The notes under the pieces are model-generated. The model did not search any database, had not been told where the DNA came from, and saw nothing but the letters and a program-made list of their open reading frames with translations. Positions 54,953-64,000 of a stretch of DNA of 64,000 bases are shown here, piece after piece. The translations under genes were made by a program, and so were the position numbers. The stretch covers positions 1,178,001 through 1,242,000 of the forward strand of contig MU839829.1 in the NCBI GenBank assembly GCA_030411725.1, read 5' to 3'. How positions within the stretch are numbered: position 1 is the first letter of the stretch; the number at the start of each line of letters is the position of its first letter. Source of the DNA: Echria macrotheca. Taxonomy: Eukaryota > Ascomycota > Sordariomycetes > Sordariales > Schizotheciaceae.

Positions 54953-55841
54953 ATGGCCGACACCCACCCCAACTCTTATACACACGCCACGCCACGTCCA
55001 GACCGACCCCCAGAAGAAGCCGCCAGGATAAGAATAAAGAATCGGCGCGTCCAGTATCTGAGCCGCAACCCTGAGTATTACAACCTGGCCAGACATGACT
55101 ACACCGGTGAGACACACCACACCCATCCATGCCAACAGGTGTCTGTCACGAAACTAACACCAAGCATATCCAGATACCGCCCTCTACCGCGTCCTCGTCC
55201 TCAACTTCCTCACGCCAGCCGAGCGCGAGGCCCGAGGTCGCACCCACAGCAGGTCAGACCACTTCTCCCAGGCCCAGGCGTCCATGGTTCACAGCCTCGC
55301 CCCGGGACCGCCACCACCAGCTCCAGCTCCTGATCTAAACGGCGGATATCATCATCCTGAAGAAGTCGTCGGGCCATCGCCATCCTTCTCCTCCCCCTCC
55401 CCGGCGTCGTCGAGCTGTACCGCAGGCAGGGAGTCCTCGCCGCCGGATATGGCAGTAGATATGCCTCGCGGCGCGGCTAATCGTACCTTCATCACGCCTC
55501 CAAACAGTAAAGAGGAGGGCAAGAAACTCTGGGACGAGTTTTTGCGGTGTCGGTTTGTTGACGGGCTGGATGAGGAGTTTGAGTATGGCGAGGTTGATGG
55601 GGATGAGGAGTATGATGAGCTGGAGAGGAGGGATGAGGAGGATGCTTGGTAGGTGGTTGATTCCTTTCTTTACCTGCCTCGCCATTTGCTGATTTGAAAA
55701 AACAGGTTTGATGAGGAGTCCCCGAGGTGGGAAGGTGATGATGGCGACGGGCACGTCGTCGTGAATGGTGGGGACCAGGGGAGCGGCGGCGGCGGCGGCA
55801 GGGTTCATCTCACTGGGGAGACAGGCATTCAGGACTTTTAA
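54953..55841 (+). CDS. CCDC97-like (DUF2052) domain protein
   Basis: Exons 54953-55106, 55174-55648 and 55706-55841 give 254 aa. The N-terminal block RIRIKNRRVQYLSRNPEYY...DTALYRVLVLNFLTPAEREARGR and the acidic C-terminal block KLWDEFLRCRFVDGLDEEFEYGEVDGDEEYDELERRDEEDAWFDEE match the CCDC97-like domain, here interrupted by a Pro/Ser-rich insert (about 95-155). Human CCDC97 associates with the SF3B part of the U2 spliceosome, so a nuclear splicing-related role is plausible by family. The junction TD-TALYR and DAW-FDEE both restore family sequence. The C-terminal Gly-rich tail is variable. No signal peptide. Confidence 0.85.
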
Positions 55842-56460
55842 CTGCTTCTTCTCCCGTATTCACACCAAGGAGGATGTGACGGGCCAGAAACACCGATCCA
55901 CAAGACCCAAAAAATCCTTCCTTGGCTCGCCCTAGTGGAAATATCTGACTGAGTCTCCTGAAAAGCTCGGAGACCGCACAATGACATGTCTTCAGGCTCA
56001 GTGCTGCGGTTGAGCGCCATCAAAGACAAAAGAACCTGGCTTCTACGATGACAAGGGGCTTATCGAGACCGATGGAATACCCCAGGGGATGAGGAAACCC
56101 CCTTATCACGTGCCCTTTCCAATAATGGAACAACAGTGCTGAAAAGGGTAAGCGGAAAGGGGTGGCTTCAATCTCGAGCGTAAAGAGTGTGCCACTTGAG
56201 AAAGGCACTCGACAGGCCCGCTATTAGACGCCTGTCCACAATATAATAGCACATCAAACGTGCTTATCGTCCCAGCGCTTTCTACACTTACACATCGGTC
56301 CCAAAGAACGTTCAACAAGGCTGTGGCTGCAGATGGGATGATCAGGCTCACACAACAAGATGTGCCGCCATGGACTCTAGTTTTTTTATTTGTTGCCTGC
56401 CAAACTCGTTATGTATACTGCCATGCTAACAGCAGATTATGTATATGGGTGCCGTTAGCT
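55842..56460. other. convergent intergenic region
   Basis: Expected 3' UTRs of the CCDC97-like (+) and DUF6590 (-) genes. Nothing else seen. Confidence 0.45.
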
Positions 56461-57865
56461 TTACTCTCCAGTACTAGGTTCGGGACTTTGATGCTCCCTG
56501 GCCTTGGAAGCCTGCCCCCCGCCCCCCGGCTCCCAGTCGATCTCGACGCTCTTCCTGAAGTAATCCTCGAGGAGGTCGAGCGAGTCGGGATGGATGCGGC
56601 CAATCTTCATCACTTTCAAATTGTGCTCGACCGTGTAGATGCGGCCGCAGTCGAGCCGGGCCCAGGGCGAGATGTACTGCTCGCCCTCCTCGATGATGAC
56701 GGATAGCGGAGCGCGCGTGATCTCCTCCTCCGGGTACGGCTCCGGCGGGAGTGTCGAGGACCGGTGCAGGACGACGAAGTCAACGGCGCGGCCGCGGCGC
56801 GACTTGGCGGCCGAGCCTGGGCCGCCAAAGGTCGTGATGCTGAAGCAGAGCGAGTGGTTCAGCCGTCTGCGCACGACGACGAACCAGCGGAACTTGGCCA
56901 TGGGTTTGGTGTCGTAGAACGGCTTGCATTCGTCGGTCCAGTCCAGATCGGCGCGGCGCGCCGGCGCGTCGGCGCCGTACGGCTCGAACCATACCGCCTT
57001 GAAGATGCGGCCGTGGCAGAAGAAGCGTCTGGGTTGTCGGATTACGTCGAACTCTGCTTCGGGTGTCAGTCCTGCTAGTTTGGGGTAGGGTTAAGGAGAA
57101 GAGGTTGCTGACCGGGATCTAGGCTATTTTCGTAGTGCTTCTTTTCTGGTAGTTTTGGTGAAAGAGGACGTTGAGGCGGCGCTGGTAATGGGGGAGGTGG
57201 CACTGGCTTGCTTATTACTGTGCTTGACGATACCACCAGCGGCGGCTTCGATGCTAGATTTTGCTGATCCGCCTGGGCGATTTTCTCCTTCTCTGCCTGC
57301 TCTTTGCGTTTTGCTCGCCAAGCTTCCCTCGCGAGACTCTCGGCTTCATCCGTGCCTCCCTCCTCTTCATCAGGAGACGCGGACCTAGATGGTGTGGTGG
57401 TCTTGGCAGTTTCTTCCTGCAACTCAATACATTTGCGGACATCGCCGCCTGCTTCCTTCTGGTAGACGGTATATAAGAGGCGTGAGCCATCTTGGACCTA
57501 GTATTAGCAGCTTGTCGACTCGGAGACACGAAATACTCAATTACCTTCAAGGAGATGGATATAGTCCTTGGACGCTTCATCCCACTCCCACCGATATCCA
57601 TACTGCGTGCCCTGGGGTCGCGGACGTGCGCCTTCAATTTTTGTGTTATCCTCGGCGCCGGAGGTTTCGGGCGTGGGCAGGGTTATGGCGTCCGACTCAT
57701 TGTCGGTGAATTCCGTTGTGTCGACCACAATTTTCACTGAGAGAAGTTTCAGTCGCCAATGTTCACCGAAGCAGCTGATGAAACGACAATGGGCCCTCCC
57801 TTACCTTGTGTACTCCCGGACGGTGTGCCCTGAGAGGAACGTATCCCGTTTGTCACGGCAGTCAT
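56461..57865 (-). CDS. DUF6590 domain protein
   Basis: Fungus-specific protein of unknown function. Exons 57865-57805, 57736-57545, 57490-57113 and 57056-56461 give 408 aa. The N-terminal 100 residues are polar (YGYRWEWDEASKDYIHLLE-DGSRLLYTVYQKEAGGD across the second intron). A coiled, charged segment and a Pro-rich linker (KPVPPPPLPAPPQRPLSP) follow. The DUF6590 domain occupies about 210-390: FDVIRQPRRFFCHGRIFKAVWFEPYGA, RWFVVVRRRLNHSLCFSITTFGG, FVVLHRS and CGRIYTVEHNLKVMKIGRI. The second acceptor is CAAG rather than the upstream TAG, chosen because only it keeps phase and gives DGSRLLYTVY. Length and composition are ordinary for the family. Confidence 0.85.
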
Positions 57866-60506
57866 TTTCAACACCGGACAACCCGCCAACTCTTGTTCTG
57901 TTGTTTCCCTAACTCTTGATCCAGAAACGGCCCCCAAGATGAGGCTCGGGGGTTGCTGGTCTAATAGGTAGCGCAGAGCCGCGAGGCCAACCCCCTTGCC
58001 GCCGTCCCCAGCCTCGCCGAATACCGACCAGTTGGTAGACCCGGGGCGGTCTTGGATTGGGCTGGCAGACCCGAATGGCGGGCCGCAGTCTCAGGGCCGG
58101 CCGCGGCTGTTCGGGTGCCCGGCTGTCCGATCGATGGGATTAAGGATCTCGATGGACAGCTCACCACTGCCGGTAGCCGATACCAACTTCCATTTCGTCT
58201 TGAAGGGCAGGAATCAGAGCGGTGTGACAAGGCTGGCGGTTATGGATTGGATTTCCAAAGAACAACGAAATGCTAAATAGCCGTTAGGCAACACACAAGT
58301 CGGGCCGGGTGTGCCCCAGGCGTCAGTGGCGGCCGGCAGCCTGCAGCCACCTAACCGGGCGAGCGTGGCGAGTCTCTCAGGCGTGGAAGGTAGAGGTCGA
58401 GGATGAACACGGCGATCCAAAAACGTGGACCGCTTATCAGACTTAAGGCGGATTACGAGGCCACCAACTCAGGGCTGATACGGGGTTTTCAAGGAAGGAT
58501 CGTTGGAGGACTCCTACCCGCCCCCGCCGCGTCCTATGAAGGCATGTACCACAGTAACGGATGCAATAAGCTGGCCAAGCCTCAGCGCCCCCAATGCATG
58601 ATCAATTTCGATTTGGGTCACCGTGTTTACTGCAGCCCAAAATGCAGGTGTAGCCGGTCCCAACTTTAAAAAGGTGCAAATCGCGGCTTCTCGAATATCT
58701 GCAAGAATCCAACCCAACCGCTCTCCACACGGGCGTGTACTTCAACAAAAGGCGCTTCTTTCCAGACGGAATCACGGACTTAGTGTGGCGTCCAGCGTGG
58801 GCGGGAGTGAGGTCGCACTGCATGATTTTTGCCCGGCCGCAATGTGTTTCTCATTGCCTTCCTTTTTCATCCAATCAGATGGCCAGGCTTCACACCAACT
58901 TCTCCCGGTCCAAATTCCAATTACTGCATTCGGAACCGCTTTTGCTTCGGTGGACGGGATCGCCCTTCGTCCTTGAGCCTCTGGGTCTGACGACAATCCA
59001 AGGCTCCTTCCTACTGCTGCAAGCTGACTTTTCAGCAGCCTTCTTGTCTCTCACGGCGCAGCCCCGGTCAAAGACGTCTCGATTGTGATACGCCGGGAGG
59101 TGCACCCGGCCGACAGCCCTGTTTTTCAGAATTCACCCACACGCGTCTGACAACCGGCGGAGCTTCGCCAACATAGAGTACCCGTTGATTTTTTCAACTG
59201 GTCACGCGCCCTCTTGCCGGCCGGGGTTTGAAGGGGAGCGTGGATATGTTGCGAAAGCTCTCAACCTTGGACGATGCCGTCAACGCGATCCGGCATCTAG
59301 TGTCTCGCCAAGAGTACGTCCCGACCTACCTAACCCACGCAGTACAAAACTAGAAGTCTGCTGACCAGACCGTCGCCCGGAAAACGTCGGCATACCCCCG
59401 TTAACACGCGTTCGTTTGGTCATGGAAACTTTCCTTGTAAACCATACAGAGAGAGGCTACATGGTTTGCCCGCCCCCTTACACTCGTGGAAAGGTTCTCA
59501 CATACAACGGAAACGGACTCATAACCATACGTCGTCGATCCATTGTAAATCTAACGTTTGTCACAGCAGAAAAGAAACCGTCGTTGAGCACATTACTTAT
59601 CAAAGCCTAATAATGCCTTGCATGCATACGGAGCTAGGACGTGCGGACGTGCATACTCCCTAAGGTACCTTCCTCCATCCGCATCGGCGACGCGCGTGCT
59701 TTCCAAGAGTCACCTGCAGCCGGGACCGTCCGCTCCGAACGGAAACCCCTGGTCCCTTGTTCCAAGTTCTAACAAAGCTCTCAAAGTCTTGACCGACTGC
59801 AAGCCACATACGGATACCGCGGTGAACGACTCACCGCCACGGCACGGGAAAATGAACTTATACAAACCCCATTTGGGTCCGACTCTGTGTTATATCCGGA
59901 AGGGGGTTTTATTTTATTTTTTTATTGACGCTTGACAACTAGGTAGTTGCTTATACTCAGCTCGGTGTCCGACTCGGGCTACCTATCGGTCCGTGAGGAC
60001 GGACGACTGTATTATTCACGGTCGGCCAACGGCCAAGGGAGAGACGGGGGCGGAGACTGAGTGGACGCCGACGGCGGCATGTGAAAATGCAGTTTTTCAA
60101 TTTTGAAGAGCAGAGATTGGCCTCTCTTTTGGAGCAGAGACGGGAAACACGATCCGAGCATGCTGCGGCATCAATGTGCACATTCCCCCTCCTCCCCCCC
60201 TTAACTCTACTTTGGTAGGTAGGTAGGTAGCTGGCTGTTGTTACAATCAAGCGAAACTACGAGAGAAAACGATATGCCTAGCTTGCGGGTAACGTGTGTT
60301 GCTGGCTCGACATCGAGACGTTAACACTCTTTTCTCGTAACTACCTAACAAAAAACTTGTACAGTATTTACTGATACATATCGCAGTACTAATTACCTGC
60401 GAAACCGGGCTCTTCATCCAACATCCCAGACTGGTCCTGGTCCTACTTCTGGTTTTTTTTTCTTTCGATACAGCTCGTTTCTCTCTTCTCTCTCCCTTTA
60501 TTTACC
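57866..60506. other. intergenic region
   Basis: 2.6 kb upstream of the DUF6590 gene and downstream of the membrane protein gene. Short ORFs lack recognisable features. A GGTA-type tetranucleotide run lies at 60214-60230. Nothing else is called. Confidence 0.4.
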
Positions 60507-62694
60507 TCACACATGACTCCCCGCAACCTCCTGCGGCGGATCATCTTCCCGGTAGGCGCTCATCTCTGATGGCTGCTGCGCTGGAGCTGGATGATGATGA
60601 TTCGGCTGTAGTGGTGGTGATACGCCGTAGTACATACTATGCTGCTGTCCAGTCGGGTTCGACGGTGACAATGGGTATGGTTGAGCTGTTGCTCCACCAT
60701 AGTACGGCTGCTGACCACCCTGCTGACCCTGCTGCTGGACAGCTTGAGGCTGAGGCCCTCCTCCTCCTCCTTGGGATCCATAAAACTGAGGCTGCTGGCC
60801 CGGGAATGGATATACCTGTCCCGACGGGGCGTGAAAAGACGACTGCTGCGGAGGCTGCTGAGGATTGTATCCCTGCGGCGGCGGGTAGGGATACCCTCCT
60901 CCTTGCAGCTGCTGCGGCTGCGGCTGCATTGGTAGTTGGCCTTGTCCCCGCCCTTCGTCTGCTTCGGCTATGGTGGGGGCCGGATACGCCGTGTTGTTGT
61001 TGTCGTTGACGCCGGGACTAGGGCTGCCGGCGAAGGAGCTGCTGTGCTGCAGCAGCCCTTGTGTGCTGTGCGAACTCAGCTCGCTGACGGCGCCGTTGGA
61101 AGCTCCCGTGCTCTGGGGCACCAGAGGGGATAGCATGATGCTTCCATGGCTCTGGCTCGACGGATCATGCATACCGCTGCTGGCCGCAGTTCCTGGAGGG
61201 TACGGAGGAGGGAAATAACCATTCGGTACTGCTGCTGCTTGCTGTGCCGTTTGAGGGGGCCGTTGTTGGACCGGTGCGCCGGCGCCGGCGGCCGTCTTTT
61301 CAGACTCGAGCTTCTTGTTCTTCCGCCTTGATCGCCAGAGACAGATACCGAGCACGCCGATGAGGATAGCAGCCACGCCGGCGCCGGCTCCGATCCCTGC
61401 CTTGGCCGCGGTGGACAGGCCGCTGCTGGAATCGGCCACGGGATAGCGCATCGACCAAACGATGTTGACGACTGCCGAGGTCGGCTTTGACGTGTCGGTC
61501 GGGTTACCGGCGAGGCCGGCGGTCAGAGTGGGCGGGGTGGCAACATTGTTGATGGAGCTGTAGCACGGTGTTTGGCCACCGACTGTGGTGGTGAAGAGCC
61601 AGTAGCCGCTGATTCTTCGTTAGACACAAAAACGGATGCCTGGGGACTCAGCAACATACACTGGGCAGCAACCGCCAGAGATGGAGTAGTAATCATCGGC
61701 ACAGTTGGCCAGCAGGGCCTGGTCCTTATTGGCAGGCTGAGGAAAGTCGAAGCCAATGTGGTTTCCGGTGTCTGCGTTTGTACCATCCGTTGGTGCCGGT
61801 GCGGCAGTTGTCGCGACGGAAAAGGGGCAGCATTCCGGTCTGTCGCCGTTGCAGCCGTTGAAGCCGGCAAAGTAGACGGTGCTTCCGGCATCGACAAGGG
61901 TGAAGTCGGTTTCTGTGCAGTCGCCGGTGAGCAGCCGGCCGGTCCCTTTATATTCTGGCGGTCCGATTACAGGGGTCGACTGGGGACCGGTGGCGGTGAC
62001 GATATCGACTGTTCTGTCAGGATAAAGTTAGCAGAAGAGATACTCTCGGCTGCTGCTTCTAATGGCAGACCCAATCATCTTACTCGAAGCTTAATGAGAC
62101 GGTTGCCCTGGACACATATATATGTTAGCAAACGGTCTCTCGTTATCTTTCTCCTAAACACATACGGAGGTGACATCTGCGCCATGGCTGTCGCTGGGAT
62201 CGAACCACAAGTAGACTCGAAGTAGTCTAGCATGTACGAGTTCCAATCTACACACAATCTCTGATCAGTACCGTCGTAGCAAAGGCTACAATTGTGACAA
62301 CAGCATACCAAGAGTACCAAGGATAGACTCGTAGCAGTTCGACGTCGATAATGCGTTGAAGTAGCAGTTCAGATACGGCATGCCGGACGCACAGAAACAA
62401 GACGTCGCGGCGGCCTCGACGTCGGTTGCCTTGAGAATGTTTCCATAGCAGCCACTAAGGATGTTGGCGCAGGAGACAACGCCATTGAGGTTCTGGGTGG
62501 ATAGTATCAGCCAACGATCCGTCCCGAAGGGAGAGATCTCTGAAGGAAAATGGGCTGTTTTCGCGTACATAGCACCCCGTATCGTAACCATCATATAGAT
62601 CAGTAGTCGCCCGCGGAGCGAGCACAGCGCCGTAGGCGGCGGACGCGAGGGTCGGCGCCGGTGTTGGAAGCGGCGGATATGCTGCCGCCGACAT
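60507..62694 (-). CDS. single-pass membrane protein, Cys-rich ectodomain and Q/P-rich cytosolic tail
   Basis: Six exons, 62694-62569, 62492-62309, 62247-62166, 62107-62084, 62013-61660 and 61608-60507, all in phase, give 623 aa. The first 300 residues hold many Cys in spaced pairs (GCYNLNGVVSCANILSGCYGN, SCFCASGMPYLNCY, FNGCNGDRPECCPF, GGCCPVGYW). A transmembrane helix follows (AGIGAGAGVAAILIGVLGICLW) with the stop-transfer RSRRKNKK, then a long Gln/Pro/Gly/Tyr-rich cytosolic tail. This layout resembles fungal WSC/mucin-type surface sensors, but no WSC domain is confirmed. The N-terminus from MSAAAYPPLP lacks a clear signal peptide, so an upstream exon may be missing. One exon is only 24 bp. 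Function unknown; cell-surface sensing is an inference. Confidence 0.75.
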
Positions 62695-64000
62695 GGTTCG
62701 GTCTTTTTGTCTGTGGCTCTTGATGCTCTACTCGATGCAACAAGATGGGAGGTGGGGATGTAGGATGAGGATCTCACGACGCTGAACGAAGGGTTGACAA
62801 CAGGAAAGAGAACAGAAAGGAATCAAAGCTACGCGTCCCAACTTCCGCGTTGTTGTCCATGTCACACACTCATCCTGTCGACTAAACGGCTTGGACAGGC
62901 ATGTTGATGGTTGCCCCCCCTCCCCCCGCGAGATAGGGTGTTGATATCCAATCACAGCAATCGGCCTTCAGGGGTAACCGGGTGGTCGACCTTGAGGCTG
63001 AGAAGCGTACCGCCGGACGCGTGCATGACGGTTCCTGAAATCTAGGAAATAATGAAATGAACAATGCTGCAGAGCAGAGCAGAGCAGACGGAGAGTTTCA
63101 GGGTCGATTTTTACGTATCTTGGCCTTCCAAACCTGGTAAGACGTAGAATGTAGGTGGCAGCTGGGATAGGAAACCTCTGCGACCGCGCTTTTCGTCAAT
63201 TGAATCAAAATCCACCAGATTCAGTGACGCCAGAAGGACTCTTTGGGAGGGTCTCGGACTTTCTCGATTCGATTAGTGGCGTCGGCCTCTCAGCCCCAGA
63301 TCCCGTCGTCTCAAAAGCTGAAATTGCTCCCACGGGAAACACGGCAAATCGGATACAACAACGCCATGCGACACCGCGGCGATATAAACGCCAGGTCACC
63401 TCATCAGCGGCCAGAAACTGGATCACACACGGCTTGAAGAAGATGGGTGGTGCTGGAAGGGATGTGCCGTAGTTATTCCGAACCTTCGATCGCAAAATGC
63501 CAAGCATTTTTTCTTGGTGTTGAGCAGCAGCAGCATTCGACTGACTGATTTCGGTCTGGATCCACACACCGACCGAGGTGTGATCCCACCCTGTCTCTCT
63601 CTCCTTTGGGTCTTTTGAACCTCTACCAAGATCCCCTTGTAGAAACACCTCCTCATCTTTGGATTTTCTAACCCTTTCCCAAAACCCCCCTAGAAAAGAC
63701 ACCTGATCAACTTCCCCACAAACAGCTCTACCAATTCCGAGATAACCCCCTCCTCACGGCTCACAGATAGACCTAGACCTAGTCGATAGCTATTGCGCAC
63801 GCACGCACAGTATTTCTCTTCTTCCGCCGTCGAGCCGCCTGGGCATTCGATACTCGAGTGATGTTGCGACGGCACAGACCGCCGCTGAGCCGTAAGGTTC
63901 CGCCAGAATCGGCCTGGTAGCCAGACGGGTAAATAGGGATAAATTCAAAATGGGGACCCGACCTCTTCCCATCCCCGTGCTTTGCCCACGCGGCCGGCTT
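62695..64000. other. upstream flank, no gene recognised
   Basis: Sequence beyond the membrane protein gene to the window end. Overlapping ORFs near 63155-63702 on both strands have no recognisable feature. If the membrane protein has a signal-peptide exon it should lie here. Confidence 0.4.

Noticed and set aside
63155..63702. Overlapping ORFs on both strands near the window end
   Set aside because: No motif, no codon or composition signal favouring either strand.

Overview
The window is a piece of a nuclear chromosome from a filamentous ascomycete, most likely a Sordariomycete. Genes carry short introns (about 45-100 bp, GT-AG, often with a CTAAC/CTGAC-like branch site) and lie on both strands with long untranslated and intergenic stretches. 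Family content is typically fungal: Ssk1, AzgA-type purine permease, Ctr copper transporter, BIM1-like LPMO-fold protein, DUF6590, Mte1/ZGRF1 domain, mitochondrial mS45. I see no tRNA, rRNA, CRISPR array, origin or intact transposon. Exon junctions below were worked out by hand from splice signals, reading phase and family alignment; no search was run.

Layout. 0.5-2.5 kb: homogentisate 1,2-dioxygenase (+). 2.9-4.4 kb: low-complexity hypothetical (-). 5.2-9.6 kb: GPI-anchored BIM1-like copper protein (-), GNAT acetyltransferase (+) and Ctr copper transporter (+), a possible copper-acquisition neighbourhood; two diverged copies of a short repeat flank the BIM1-like gene. 11.9-15.7 kb: AzgA-like purine permease and a double-GFA-domain protein (both +). 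16.2-18.5 kb: tRNA adenosine deaminase Tad2 with a long N-terminal extension (-). 19.5-25.7 kb: two successive minus-strand genes, each with a half zinc-cluster motif and predicted membrane segments. 27.4-30.5 kb: Mte1/ZGRF1-domain protein (-). 31.4-33.0 kb: BAR-SH3 protein (+), transcribed divergently from it. 33.5-35.3 kb: multi-exon hypothetical (-). 37.7-38.2 kb: MARVEL-like four-helix membrane protein (-).

38.2-44.6 kb is gene-poor, with only orphan ORFs. 44.6-46.6 kb: DSP/Y_phosphatase3-type phosphatase (+). 46.9-48.1 kb: mitoribosomal mS45 (-). 48.5-51.2 kb: the HOG-pathway response regulator Ssk1 (-). 52.6-54.6 kb: HerA/FtsK-like P-loop ATPase (+) with an in-frame TAG near its start and an internal acidic minisatellite. 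55.0-55.8 kb: CCDC97-like protein (+). 56.5-57.9 kb: DUF6590 protein (-). 60.5-62.7 kb: single-pass membrane protein with a Cys-rich ectodomain and a Q/P-rich cytosolic tail (-).

Functionally the window is a mosaic of housekeeping genes (Tad2, mS45, Ssk1, Mte1-like, CCDC97-like) and nutrient or metal genes (homogentisate dioxygenase, purine permease, copper uptake). The items most worth a second look are the BIM1-like/Ctr pair, the HerA-like ATPase with its TAG and repeats, the two membrane-linked half zinc-cluster proteins, and two probable GC-AG introns.
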